Positions 9,526 through 22,560 of a stretch of 64,000 bases of DNA are shown here, in pieces. Made by a program: the position numbers and the translations under genes. Source of the stretch: Symsagittifera roscoffensis (Eukaryota > Xenacoelomorpha > Acoela > Convolutidae); assembly GCF_963678635.1 (NCBI RefSeq), contig NC_087068.1:34295436-34359435 (forward strand). The letters run 5' to 3'. The notes below the pieces were generated by a model. It worked only from the letters and a program-made list of their open reading frames with translations, was not told the origin of the DNA and did no database searches. Numbering within the stretch: position 1 is the first letter of the stretch; every line of letters begins with the position of its first letter.

Positions 9526-9543
9526 TGGTGCGACCAACGGGTC
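9526..9543 (+). promoter_or_regulatory. Probable tRNA primer-binding site
   Basis: TGGTGCGACCAACGGGTC starts with the TGG expected to pair with a tRNA CCA end, two bases after the LTR. This is the normal position for priming minus-strand DNA synthesis in LTR elements. I did not assign the priming tRNA. Confidence 0.6.
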
Positions 9544-10362
9544 TCCAGCAGACCTATATTAATTAGGATTTCAAGAAAAAAAAAAAGATTAAGAAAAAAT
9601 CAAAGAATTGTTAAAGCAAATCAAAAACATAATTTGCTTGTTTCCCTGTCTCAATAAGTCTAATCAAGCCAAGCCAATACTAAAGACGAAACCAGATTAC
9701 AACGAAGAGACCACATATATACTGCATCGCAACAAGAAAAAATAAACGACGGCGACACAATTTTCAATACTAACTGTGCAGTGAAATTATAATTTGATTA
9801 GTTTACAAACTGCATTAAATAGTGTTGCAATATTGAATAAAAACGCAATTTAGTTTGGTTAATGTACAAAAACTAATAATATACATAAAACGACAAGAAG
9901 TTGACAGAAAGTATTGTCTAATTTCGTCCTAAAAATCTGCAGTAGTTTTTCTTTCAAGTAAAATTTCGGAAATCCCAGTTTTAAAAATACAAAAATACCA
10001 ACCAAAACTAAAAAACATTTTAATTGTTGTTAGTTTGGTGATACTTCTGTCCTGAGGATCATCATCCTATCTCGCCGCATAGGTTTGAGAGCAGTAAATT
10101 ATCATTTAACCGAATTGATAAACTCTCACTCCAACCCATCTTGCCTAGACAAAAGACCCGAGAATTTAAGATAACCTCACAAAAAGAGTAATAACTAACT
10201 GGTTAGAAATCGACAATTAACACCTGAATTTCGCATCAATCATTCTAAGAATAAGCACAAATAGGCAAACAATTATTCTACACAATTACTTGATTCACCA
10301 CTCTAGGTAATACCTTGTTATAACACCACAAAACATTTCCTAACAGCCTAATTTCAACATGC

Positions 10363-11640
10363 ATGCATGCACAAGAAAACCTCAAAAAAACTGCAGCACT
10401 TAACCAGCAAGATATTCAATTATCATCACATTTCGCAAACGAAGAAATAGTTAAAGTCAAACCGGTAACAACAAAACAAAGTATATCACCTAGTCACTCA
10501 TCAATGAAAACACCATATAACAGGAACAACACCCCGTTCCCACTAACAACACTAAAATCATCAGCCAAACCAACTGTTCTTCCCATAAACTCACAATTGA
10601 ACTAGGAAACACTTGGACCGATAACTAAAAAAGTATCCTTCATTGAACCGAAAAAGAAACGTGGAAACCACTTTGCAATTAATAATTATGATTTTTTTGC
10701 AAAGTAAAAAATAATTAACCCAATAGCAAATCCGATTCAAACAAAAAAATCACAGTTTCTAGGCCACTATTTTAATCAGAAACAAGTCGAAAGTCCGAAT
10801 CCACAATTGGTAAATTTCCATTACAAACAAACACCCAAACAGAGCACGTGGAAAACTACCCATTCTTTTAACAGAAACAAATTTATATAAAAAGAGGACA
10901 ACTCAATCACATAAAACCATCTCAATCCTCAGATGACAATGACTAATCTCGTCGAATTCAACAACAACAAAATTAGTCCAACCAACGGAAATACTAATGG
11001 AAGAATAGTGATGAACCAGATGATATTTACCAACCAAATACCTTTGAACCTTACTTGCACTTACCAAGTAGTCAACCTCAAAAGGCTAAAACACCTATGA
11101 CCCGAATTTTCCCGACTATATCAAAATATACAATTAGAGTGTTTAGTTTTTTTTCACATTACCAGGCAGAATCAATGAGAAATGGAGCACCATTGCCGTT
11201 TTATTTTCAGCAACATGAAATGAGCCGAAACCAACAAGCAAATTACACTCAAAGACCAAACACAGCAGAATCATTACAAACTACGATGAACCCATACCTT
11301 ATGGGCGGATCATCCTTTACATGTAACGAACCAGTAATGGTTTTCACAGGAACAGACAAGAGTACTCAGTTGAAGATTATTTAGTTGCCGTTACAGCCAT
11401 TTTGAATTTAAACTTAGACCCAGAACCAAATAACACACCTCTTCATCAAAGTTGTACTCGCAAACGTAAACACTTAATAGAAACCACAACTGACGGAGCA
11501 GCTCAAAATTGGTTTTCAATAATACCAATAGAAAAAAATTCAGATTTGAAACGTTTGACCCAAAAATTCAATAAAAAAATTCGATTCAGAAAGAAACAAA
11601 CAACATCAAAGAAATTAATGCAACCAAATGTGTAGACTTC
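10363..11640 (+). pseudogene. gag-like region of the 15.5 kb element
   Basis: Several open stretches in different frames (10363-10605, 11055-11384, 11402-11635) resemble a Gypsy capsid region. The most telling is around 11430-11560, with PLHQSC, then a basic patch and TTTDGAAQNWFSIIP. This matches the common gag pattern of hydrophobic residues around AAQxWF followed by a W/F..F stretch. Frameshifts between the pieces show it is dead. Gag of such elements forms the cytoplasmic particle in which reverse transcription takes place. Confidence 0.6.
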
Positions 11641-12086
11641 CTATTGAAACACCAACTAAATTAAAATAAATAAAACAATGAAAATCTTATCATAAAAAAA
11701 CTCGCCTTATAAAAAGAAAAACTAGTACGCAAACCATAATCATTGAATACATAAAAACACCAAAATTACAGAAAATCTAAGAACTACTTTAGAAACACAA
11801 TTAAGAAAACTAACAATAAAGAAAAGAGCATCACATGCCTTAACATTTCGCGAACCCAACATGGAGTTTGGCAAACTCGTAGACAAATTGGAACAACTAG
11901 AATTAACAAGTAATTTAGTAGAAACGAAAATCTAAAACTACACAAAGTTTCTAATATTCAAAGAATCACCTCAAATATAAGTAACATACAAGAATCAGAC
12001 ACTGAATTAGCAGATGAGATAACACAAAAACGTAAAATATACGAGAAGAACCAAATCTTAACGCAAAACCCTCAGTCAATAAATGT

Positions 12087-12128
12087 TGTAATTTTTGTAG
12101 AAAAAATGGACACAGCATCACAGATTGT
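12087..12128 (+). pseudogene. gag/nucleocapsid zinc knuckle remnant
   Basis: Read in frame from 12087 the sequence gives CNFCRKNGHSITDC, an exact CX2CX4HX4C zinc knuckle, followed by a basic stretch. Its position after the capsid-like region and before protease/RT is the usual one for nucleocapsid. The overlapping longer frame on the other strand is an artefact. Confidence 0.8.
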
Positions 12129-13109
12129 AGACAAAAGACAAACAAACAAATCAAGAACACCAAATAAACATTTTTATCAATACCTGAGAAGGACCAAAAT
12201 TTACCAATCAGGCGTGTTCGAAAAGTAACTCGAGATCAAAATCAAGCCGAAGTGATTACTCTAACTATAACAGCAATCATTCATATTCAAACAACCGCAA
12301 TAGAATTTTTTTAAAGACAAACTACATCTTAAGCAACCCTGACCCAACAATATTGAAAAACTTTTCCATATACATTGCGAGATGACGAAAATGAAGCCAA
12401 AAAAACATCATTATTTACCATGTTGAGAGTTGAACATGAAAATTAAACTCCTGTTTAATCAAACCACTATCAGAATTAAAAACTTGGAAATAATACCAAT
12501 GAGAAACACATGAGTCTCATCCTAGACAGTAGTAATGTTCCACATCAAATAAAAATTGTGAAAACACAGACCACAATTATATTCAAGTACAACTCCTAAA
12601 TTTTTTTCACCAAAGGAAAAACATTGGACCATCTAGAAAGCCCAAAAAATATTGGACCATTTTAGAAAGCCCAAAAAACTGTTCTCAGTCTACAAGAGCC
12701 AACGAAAAATTATCTATAAAAAATTATTAAAGAACCAGAATGAAAAACTGATTGTTTCAAATAACAGCAAAATTTAAACCTACTTTCTAAATACTGAAAT
12801 ATACACCGGAACAAAAAAAATAAACCATCTTTAAATTCTAACACTCTCAGATTCTAACACTCCTGAAGAATTCGAAAATTATGAAAATTTTTAAAATTGC
12901 TTATGTGTATGCTACATCTAATTTTGACGTCAGCAAAATCCATTCATCACTAAATCTTCTAGAAGCAGTGTTTAAAATTGGCCTGTCACAGGACAAATTA
13001 TATAGATTTTCTGGGCATACATGAAAAGTACGAAATCATTTTATGGGTAAATAAAGGGCATAAACCAAAAAAATTAATTTATTTCAATCCAGTTATCATC
13101 CTAGCTAAA

Positions 13110-13270
13110 GGACAGTACTTGACGCAAGGTACTTAAACTACCTAATAGATGGATGAAATTGCAACAGGCCAATAGAAACAACTCTCGAAATACTCACAAA
13201 ATTCACCGGAAAATATTACGCAGCAGTTGAAATGAACACTGCGTAGAATCAAAGGCCATTAGATATAAAT
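13110..13270 (+). pseudogene. Reverse transcriptase palm fragment 1
   Basis: It encodes a stretch related to NYLIDKSYCNWPIESTLEIL followed by FTGKYYAAVEMNTA*NQRPLD. The Gypsy RT pattern is R/KLN..T....WP......L..L.G...FA.LD...AYNQ.PL. A TAG replaces the Tyr of AYNQ, and copy 18290-18425 shares it. No YxDD box is present nearby. Confidence 0.7.
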
Positions 13271-13589
13271 AAAAAATACACAAAAAAACGATCTTTCTGA
13301 TCTAAAAGACCCCGTTGATAAAATTCCAAGAGCAAATGAAAAATTACAAAACAAAATACCATGGACAGCTTAACTTACAGCTGAACTATTCAAAAAATAT
13401 CAAAACCTAGGTCCGGGTAAACGCCAAATAAAACGTTGACACAATAACAAAACCAAACCTACTGAAGCAGATAATACCATCTTAGGAAATAACAGCTTAC
13501 TTCAATTTTTTGAAAACATAATAAAACATCTTTAAGAGATGAAGGAAATTCATTCGTCCTAATAAAAGTATCACAAATAAATTCAATTG

Positions 13590-14280
13590 TTTTGTAGCAC
13601 TAACACAGTTCCGCATTGTAACCCTCAATACGCTTATACCTACTTTATGAACCTTGGATAGCAAGTTTTGTCTTACAAAAATTTCATGTCACGGTTATGG
13701 GCACAGGGTTTATGAGTCAGGAAATCATATTTTTATGCCATTTATTTAAAATAAAAAAATAAAAACCACAAACTCTACATGCCCCATAAACAAATGGACT
13801 AGTCGAAGGCGTGAACCGCTCCTTACAAAATACACTGAATTGTCAACAAATGTAAAATTGTTTCGTTTTGCATAATTCAACTCTCAAAATACAACAACTT
13901 TTGGATTATCACCCTACCGAAAGGTTTTCAACCGAAACCCCGTAACTCATTGAAGACTACACAAGGAAATGGCACACCATCGAAAGACTCAAATTGTTGT
14001 AACCCTCCACCTCAGACTCGCGGTAATGACTACTTCATAACGCATTGGATCTTGAATTAACGCATTGGATCTTGAACGCATTGGATTTGAACTCTATAAA
14101 AAAGTAGCAAGGATGCTACTACAAAGACACAATGTTCAATCGCAAATCAACTCACACTTTACGCTAGCTTCTGATTTAATTATCGGAGCACTCGTTCTAA
14201 TCCCCAACTTGACCATACATAAAGGAATATATAAAACTACAGTCATCAAGAAAACGACCCTATTAGAATATTGATAAACC
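13590..14280 (+). pseudogene. Integrase fragment 1 with post-integrase tail
   Basis: Pieces match a Gypsy integrase in order: LYEPWIASF (family: LYExWIxxFGxP), HVTVMGTGFMSQEI (family: xVTDNGTEFxSxEI), a CP.NKW piece, a GPY/F-like SPYRKVFNRNP near 13915-13945, then ELYKKVARMLLQRHN and ALVLIPN. The catalytic Asp of TDNG is Val here. Stops and frameshifts separate the pieces. Confidence 0.7.
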
Positions 14281-15179
14281 AACAGTTGTCACAAAAAAAT
14301 CAATTGACATAAGTCGAAAACAGAACACAAAAACAATCTCCTACCATATCACCCAAATGAACACACCCTCTTTGAACTTACACAATTATACTCATTTACT
14401 GGTCTCCATGTTGTTGAATCAACTTTAGATATCACCAACAAAAGACGACTCAGATACACTATAACAATCAGTAAACATAGTTACACGCACAATAAATGCA
14501 AAAAAGACAAAGCCAAACCCACTGTTGAAAGAACAAATCTTAAAGTACAGAATAAAGTAATAATTTCCGAGATAAGAGTAAAACCAGTACAACGTCAATT
14601 ATCCTGATAACGAAACAAACCAAGGAAAGACCACACAACGTTTATCCCACAATCAAAAAGTTTGAAAAAGTAGAATTTTATGAACCCTCTGAATTAAATT
14701 GAAAACAAGATACAAAGATATCACTCTGGCTTGATACTACTTCCTTTTTACATTCTCATCACTATTACAATAAACCTCCATTTGTATCAATTCCTATTTC
14801 ATAAAAACTTTAAATTTTTATCTCAACAATCTCAAACGTTAAGTTAAAATGAATCAGCCATTATCAATATTTCATTTTTGCACACTTTCTTTTCGCCACC
14901 GTCGTTGAATTAAACGATCTTATCACAAAATGAACAGGAAATATAACTAGAACTCAGAAAATTTCAAGTGAAAAATAAGCAAAACTTATTGTATTTTCAT
15001 TTTAACTGATATTTTAGAAAACTTTTCGATCATTTTTTTTCTAGTTTTTTGTAATCTTTTCACAATTTTCTACACCCTCTGAAAATCTACTTTTTTTTCC
15101 CAAATTATCGACTATCTAAATAGATACCACATCCAATGGCATTTTGTTTTCAAATGTTAAGATATGTCTCAAGCAAAAA

Positions 15180-15310
15180 TATATTAGGCTAGCTAATAGA
15201 TAAATCAAATTGCAACTGGCCAATAGAACCAACTCTCGAAATACTCACAAAATTCACAGGAAAATATTACGCAGCAGTTGAATGGATCAGTAGAATCAAA
15301 GGCCATTAGA
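15180..15310 (+). pseudogene. Reverse transcriptase palm fragment 2
   Basis: The same RT segment as at 13110-13270 (WPIEPTLEILTKFTGKYYAAVE), truncated after the Glu-rich strand and followed by an A-rich block. It is preceded by the T-rich block that precedes fragments 3, 4, 6 and 7. Confidence 0.65.
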
Positions 15311-15543
15311 AAAAAAAATACACAAATAAAACAAACTTTATGATCCAGAAGACCCCGTTGATAACCTTCCATAAACAAATGAGAGATTACAAAAAAAATA
15401 CCATGAACAGCTCAACTCACAGCTGAACTAATCAGCAAATATCAAAATCAAAGGCCATTAGATATTGGGTCAACATTTTTATACGCCACAAAAAATGTTG
15501 ACCCAATAAAAAAATTAAACCTACTAAATCAGATACTACCATA

Positions 15544-15972
15544 TTGAGAAACTTTTTTTTTTCATTTTTAAATCACTTTTGTCCGACTTTTCTACGTAAT
15601 TGTATTTTCATTTTTACTGATATTTTAGAATTTTTTTCGATCATATTTTTTCTAGTTTTTTGTATTATTTTCACAATTTTCTACACCGTTTTGGAAATCT
15701 ACTTTTTTATTTCCCAACTCATCGACTATCTGATTAGATACCACTGCTATGGTCATTTTTTCTTTCAATTGTTAAGATATCCCTCAAGCAAAAAGATATT
15801 AAACTACCTAATAGATAAGTCATATTGCAACTGGCCAATAGAATCAACTCTCGAAATACTCACAAAATTCAAAGTAAAATTTTACGCAGCAGTGGAAATG
15901 AAAACTTCGTACAATCAAAGGCCATTAGATACAAATAAAAAAAAACAAAAAAAAACATACTTTTTGACCTAA
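15544..15972 (+). pseudogene. Chimeric frame: hydrophobic T-rich block fused to RT fragment 3
   Basis: 142 codons. The first ~75 residues are Phe/Ile/Leu-rich with two or three possible membrane segments. Residues ~80-130 are an RT palm fragment ending SYNQRPLDTN. The hydrophobic part comes from a block that recurs five more times in the element, so the fusion reflects rearrangement rather than a designed protein. No catalytic box is present. Confidence 0.55.
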
Positions 15973-16159
15973 AAAACACCGTTGACAACATTCCATAAAC
16001 AAATGAAAAATTACAAAAAAATGCCATGAGCAGCTCAACTCACAGCTGAACTAATCAGCAAATATCAAAACCTAGCTCCGGTTATACGCCACAAAGAATG
16101 TTGACCCAATAACAAAATTAAACCTACTAAATCAGATACTACCATCTTGAGAATCTTTT

Positions 16160-16572
16160 TTTTCATTTTTAAATCACTTTTGTCCGACTTTTCTACGTTA
16201 TGGTATTTTCATTTTTACTGATATTTTAGAATTTTTTTTGATCATATTTTTTCTAGTTTTTTGTATTATTTTCACAATTTCTACACCCTTTTGGAAATCT
16301 ACTTTTTTATTTCCCAACTCATCGACTATCTGATTAGATACCACTTCTATGGTCATTTTTTCTTTCAATTGTTAAGATATCCCTTAAGCAAAAAGATATT
16401 AAACTACCTAATAGATAAGTCATATTGCAACTGGCCAATAGAATCAACTCTCGAAATACTCACAAAATTCACAGTAAAATTTTACGCAGCAGTGGAAATG
16501 AAAACTGCGTACAATCAAAGGCCATTAGATACAAATAAAAAAAAACAAAAAAAAAAAAACTTTTCGATCTAA
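16160..16572 (+). pseudogene. Repeat of the hydrophobic block with RT fragment 4
   Basis: A second sub-copy of 15544-15972, about 600 bp downstream. The open part from 16261 gives 103 codons ending AYNQRPLDTN, here with the family's AYNQ restored relative to fragment 1. Poly-A-rich tails follow both copies. Confidence 0.55.
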
Positions 16573-16829
16573 AAAACACCGTTGACAACATTCCATAAAC
16601 AAATGAAAAATTACAAAAAAATACCATGAGCAGCTCAACTCACAGCTGAACTATTCAGAAATCAAAAACTAGGTCCTGTTACACGCCAAATAAACTTTTG
16701 ATACTAATACCATCTTAGGAAATAAGAGCTTACTTCAATTTTTTGAAAAAAAAAACAATAACTTAGCTTTAAGAGATGAAGGAAATTCATTCATCCTAAT
16801 AAAAGTAGCACAAGCAAATTCAATTTTTT

Positions 16830-17330
16830 TGTAGCACTAACACAGTTCCACAATGTAATGCTCAATATGCTTATACCACACTTTATGAGCGTTGGATAGC
16901 AAATTTTGTTTCACAAGAGTTCCATGTCACGGTTATGGGCATAGAGTTTATAAGTCAAGAAATCATATTTCTATGCCATCTATACAAAAAAATACAAACC
17001 ATAAATTTTACATGCCCCTTAAACAAATGGACTAGTCGAAAGCGTGAACCGCTCCCCACAAAAAAACAATGGATTGTCAACAGATGTAAAATTGTTTCTA
17101 CTTGCACATTTCAAATCTCAAAATACAACAATCTTTGGAATATCACCCTACCGAAAGGTTTTCAACCAAAACCCCGCAACTCATTGAAGACTACACAAGG
17201 ATATTGTACACCATCAAATCACGCAAAATCTTATAACCCTCAGACTCGCGATAATGATTACTTTGATCATCCACAAACTATAAGAAAGCTTGCGGTACTC
17301 ACACGCATTGGATCTTGAACTCTATGAAAA
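16830..17330 (+). pseudogene. Integrase fragment 2
   Basis: YTTLYERWIANF, HVTVMGIEFISQEIIFLCHL, CPLNKW and YNNLWNITLPKGFQ in broken frames correspond to the integrase core and its C-terminal GPY/F area. The same Asp-to-Val change is present as in the other three copies. A 127-codon frame (16935-17318) covers much of it but mixes frames of the original protein. Confidence 0.65.
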
Positions 17331-18289
17331 ATTAGCAAGTCAGCTACTACAAAGACACCATGTTCAATCGCAAATCAATTCACGCTTTACGCTAGCTTCT
17401 GATTTATTATCGGAGCACTCGTTCTAATCCCAAACAACCGCAATAGAATTTTTTTTAAAGACAAACTACATCTTAAGCAACCCTGACCCAACAATATTGA
17501 AAAAAAACCATTCCATATACATTGCGAGATGACGAAAGTGAAGCCAAAAACAGATCATTATTTACCATGTTGAGAGTTGAACATGAAAATTAAACTGCTG
17601 TTTAATCAAACCACTATCAGAATTAAAAACTTGGAAATAATACCAATGAGAAACACATAAGTCTCATCCTAGACAGTAGTAATGTTCCACATCAAATGAA
17701 AATTGTGAAAACACAGACCACAATTATATTCAAGTACAACTCCTAAATTTTTTTCACCAAAGGAAAAACATTGGACCATCTAGAAAGCCCAAAAAATATT
17801 GGACTATTTTAGAAAGCCCAAAAAACTGTTCTCAGTCTACAAGAGCCAACGAAAAATTATCTATAAAAAATTATTAAAGAACCAGAATTAAATACTGATT
17901 GTTTCAAATAACACCAAAATTTAAACCTACTTTCCAAATACTGAAATATACACCGGAACAAAAAAAATTAACCATCTTTAAATTCTAACACTCTCAGATT
18001 CTAACACTCCTGAAGAATTCGAAGATTATGAAAATATTTAAAATTGCTTATGTGTATGCTACATCTAATTTTGACGTCAGCAAATTCCATTCATCACTAA
18101 ATCTTCCAGAAACAGTGTTTAAAATTGACCTGTCACAGGACAAATTATATAGATTTTCTGGGCATACATGAAAAGTACGAAATCATTTCATGGGTAAATA
18201 AAGGGCATAAACCAAAAAAATTATTTTAATTCAATCCAGTTATCATCCTATCTAAAGGACACTCTTTAAAAACTGTACTTGACGCAAGG

Positions 18290-19430
18290 TACATAAACTA
18301 CCTAATAGATGAATCAAATTGCAACAGGCCAACAGAAACAACTCTCGAAATACTCACAAAATTCACAGGAAAAAATTACGCAGCAGTTGAAATGAACACT
18401 GCGTAGAATCAAAAGTCATTAGATACAAATAAAAAATACACAAAAAACGATCTTTCTGATCTAAAAGACCCCGTTGATAACATTCCAATAGCAAATGAAA
18501 AATTACAAAAACAATACCATAGACAGCTCAACTTACAGCTGAATTAATCAAAAATATCAAAACTTAGGTCCGGTTAAACGCCAAATAAAACGTTGACAAA
18601 ATAACAAAACTAAACCTACTAAAGCAGATACTACCATCTTAGGAAATAACAACTTACTTCGATTTTTTGAAAACATAATAAAACGTCTTTAAGAGATGAA
18701 GGAAATTCATTCGTCCTAATAAAAGTATCACAAATAAATTCAATTGTTTTGTAGCAGTAACACAGTTCCGCATTGTAACCCTCAATACGCTTATACCTAC
18801 TTTATGAACCTTGGATAGCAAATTTTGTCTTACAAGAATTCCATGTCACGGTTATGGGCACAGGGTTTATGAGTCAGGAAATCATATTTTTATGCCATTA
18901 ATTTGAAATAAAAAAAAACCACAAACTCTACATGCCCCATAAACAAATGGACTAGTCGAAGGCGTGAACCGCTCCTTACAAAATACACTGAATTGTCAAC
19001 AGATGTAAAATTGTTTCTTTTTGCTTAATTCAACTCTCGAAATACAACAACTTTTGGATTATCACCCTACCGAAAGGTTTTCAACCGAAACCCCGTAACT
19101 CATTGAAGACTACGCAAGGAAATGGCACACCATCGAAAGACTCAAAATGCTGTAACCCTCCACCTCAGACTCAGGGTAATGACTAACTTCATAAAGCATT
19201 GGATCTTGAATTAACGCATTGGATCTTGAACGCATTGGATCTTGAACTCTATAAAAAAGTAGCAAGGATGCTACTACAAAGACACAATGTTCAATCGCAA
19301 ATCAATTCACACTTTAAGCTAGCTTCTGATTTAATTATCGGAGCACTCGTTCTAATCCCCAACTTGAGCATACACAAGTGAATATAAAAAACTACAGTCA
19401 TCAAGAAAACGACCCTATTAGAATATTGAT
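18290..19430 (+). pseudogene. RT fragment 5 and integrase fragment 3 (copy 2 of the 5.1 kb duplication)
   Basis: This is the counterpart of 13110-14280. The RT part carries the same TAG stop (AACACTGCGTAGAATC). The integrase part carries the same VMG change and the same LYKKVARMLLQRHN tail (19199-19381). Shared lesions mean the duplication copied an already dead sequence. Confidence 0.7.
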
Positions 19431-20599
19431 AAACCAACAGATGTCACAAAAAAATCAATTGACATAAGTCGAAAACAGAACACAAAAACAATCTCCTAGC
19501 ATATCACCCAAATGAACACATCCTCCGAGAACTTACACAATTATACTCATTTACTGGTCTCCATGTTGTTGAATCAACTTTAGATATCACCAACAAAAGA
19601 CGACTCAGATACACTATAACAATCAGTAAACATAGTTACACGCGCAATTAATGCAAAAAAGACAAAGCCAAACCCACTGTTGAAAGAACAAATCTTAAAG
19701 TACAGAAAAAAGTAATAATTTCCGAGATAATAGCAAAGCCAGTACAACGTCAATTATCCTGATTACGAAACAAACCAAGAAAAGACCACACAACGTTTAT
19801 ACCACAATCAAAAAGTTTAAAAAAGTAGAATTTTATGACCCCTCTGAATTAAATTGAAAACAAGATACAAAGATATCACTCTGACTTGATACTACTTCGT
19901 TTTTACATTCTCATCACTATTACAATAAACCTCCATCTGTATCAATTCCTATTTCATAAAAACTTTAAATTTTTATCTCAACAATCTCAAACGTTAAGTT
20001 ATAATGAATCAGCCATTATCAACATTTCATTTTTGCACACTTTCTTTTCGCCACCGTCGTTGAATTAAACGATCTTATCACAAAATGAACAGGAAATATA
20101 ACTAGAACTCAGAAAATTTCAAGTGAAAAATAAGCAAAACTTCCAAACTTGACAACTCAAGTTACTATCATATCGAAATTACAATCTCTCTCTATCACTT
20201 AGAAAAAAGAACAAAATTGAACAAATAACACCTCTAAAATCCCCACAAAAAGTCAAATCAGTCTAAACGGAACAATTTTTTAAAATCAATTTGCCTAACG
20301 AATCAACTAGCCTAAAGAATCAGTTTGCCCAAAGAATCAATTTCCAAAATCAATTTGCCTACCTCACAAAAAAACCCAGTTCATCTAATAAACGAAAAGA
20401 AAAACTAGCAATTTAAATCAAAATTGTTTTGATTAGCCTTCACCAATTCTCTTCATACCCAGATTACTTGTCAAAAATAAAAAAAAAACACAATTTCGCT
20501 CGACAGGCACGCCAAAACAGAGTAGACCTCTTGGAAAAGAGACATCACTTTCTGAGTGCTCACTTTCCGAACAGTTGCGAAACCTTTTCAGAAATTTTT

Positions 20600-21601
20600 C
20601 TTTTTCATTTTCAAATCACTTTTGTCTAATTTTTCTACGTTATTGTATTTTAATTTTAACTGATATTTTAGAATTTTTTTCGATCACTTTTTTTCTAGTT
20701 TTTTGTAATTTTTTCACAATTTTCTACGCCCTTTTGAAATTCTACTTTTTTCTTTCCACATCTAAATAGATACCACATCTAATGACATTTTTGTTATCAA
20801 ATGTTAAGATATGTCTCAAGCAAAAATATATTAAGCTAGCTAAAAGATAAATCAAATTGCAACTGGCCAATAGAACCAACTCTCGAAATACTCACAAAAA
20901 TCACAGGAAAATATTACGCAGCAGTTGAAATGATTAGTAGAATCAAAAGCCCTTGGAAAAAAATAAAAAATACACAAAGAAAACAAACTTTATGATCCAG
21001 AAGACCCCGTTGGTAACATTCCATAAACAAATGAGAAATTGAAAAAAAAATACTATGAACAGCTCAACTCACAGCTGAACTATTCAGCAAATATCAAAAC
21101 CTAGGTCCGGTTATACGCCACAAAAAATGTTGACACAATAACAAAACTAAACCTACTAAATCAGATACTACCATCTTAAGAATTTTTTTTTCTTTTTCAA
21201 ATCACTTTTGTCCGTTTTTTTCTACGTTATTGTATTTTCATTTTTACTGATATTTTAGATTTTTTTTCGATCATATTTTTCTAGTTTTTTGTATTATTTT
21301 CACAATTTTCTACACCCTTTTGGAAATCTACTTTTATTTTTCCCAACTCATCGGCTATCTGATTAGATACCACCTCTATGATCATTTTTTCTTTCAATTG
21401 TTAAGATATCCCATAAGCAAAAAAATATTAAACTACCTAATAGATAAGTCATATTGCAACTGGCCGATAGAATCAACTCTCGAAATACTCACAAAATTCA
21501 CAGGAAAATTTTACGCTGAAGTGGAAATGAAAACTGCGTACAATCAAAGGCCACTAGATACAAATGAAAAATACACAAAAAAAAAACAAACTTTTCGATG
21601 A
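20600..21601 (+). pseudogene. Hydrophobic blocks with RT fragments 6 and 7
   Basis: The T-rich block appears at about 20600-20790 and again at 21190-21400, each followed by an RT palm fragment (20820-20945 and 21410-21560). The open frame 21320-21601 reads GYLIRYHLYDH... then an RT piece ending AYNQRPLDTN. This corresponds to 15000-16572 in copy 1. Confidence 0.6.
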
Positions 21602-21859
21602 AAAAAAAACACCGTTGACAACATTCCATAAACAAATGAAAAATTACAAAAAAATACCATGAGCAGCTCAACCCACAGCTGAACTATTCAGAAATCAAAA
21701 ACTAGGTCCTGTTACACGCCAAATAAATTTTTGATACTAATACCATCTTAGGAAATAAGAGCTTACTTCAATTTTTTGAAAAAAAAAACAATAACTTAGC
21801 TTTAAGAGATGAAGGAAATTCATTCATTCTAATAAAAGTAGCACTAGCAAATTCAATTT

Positions 21860-22560
21860 TTTGTAGCACTAACACAGTTCCACAATGTAATGCTCAATAT
21901 GCTTATACCACACTTTATGAACGTTGGATTGCAAATTTTGTTTCACAAGAATTCCATATCACGGTTATGGGCACAGAGTTTATAAGTCAAGAAATCATAT
22001 TTCTATGCCATCTATACAAAAAAATACAAACCATAAATTTTACATGCCCCTTAAACAAATGGACTAGTCGAAAGCGTGAACCGCTCCCCACAAAAAAAAC
22101 AATGGATTGTCAACAGATGTAAAATTGTTTCTACTTGCACATTTCAACTCTCAAAATACAACAATCTTTGGAATATCACCCTACCGAAAGGTTTTCAACT
22201 AAAACCCCGCAACTCATTGAAGACTACACAAGGATATTGTACACCATCAAATCATGCAAAATCTTATAACCCTCAGACTCGCGATAATGATTACTTTGAT
22301 CATCCACAAACTATAAGAAAGCTTGCGGTACTCACACGCATTGGATCTTAAACTCTATGAAAAATTAGCAAGTCAGCTACTACAAAGACACCATGTTCAA
22401 TCGCAAATCAATTCACGCTTTACGCTAGCTTCTGATTTATTATCGGAGCACTCGTTCTAATCCCAAGCTTGACCATACGCAAAGGAGTATATAAAACTAC
22501 AGTCATCGAGAAAACAACACTATTAGAATATTGATAAACCAACAGATGTCACAAAAAAAA
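21860..22560 (+). pseudogene. Integrase fragment 4 and tail
   Basis: Same order as at 16830-17330: LYERWIANF, HITVMGTEFISQEI, CPLNKW, a LPKGFQ piece. Unlike copy 1 it then continues without a break into CACTCGTTCTAATCCCAAGC and the post-integrase tail seen at 14170-14280. This is the right-hand end of the tandem duplication. Confidence 0.65.

Larger units (their letters stand above)
12290..22462 (+). repeat. ~5.1 kb direct tandem duplication inside the LTR element
   Basis: Copy 1 (about 12290-17433) and copy 2 (about 17434-22462) carry the same order of blocks. The junction near 17434 joins the post-integrase sequence ...CACTCGTTCTAATCCCA directly to CAAACAACCGCAATAGAA, which otherwise occurs at 12290. 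Each copy holds several RT fragments, two integrase fragments and repeated T-rich membrane-segment blocks. Copy 1 contains one extra ~600 bp sub-repeat (15544-15972 against 16150-16572). Confidence 0.85.
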
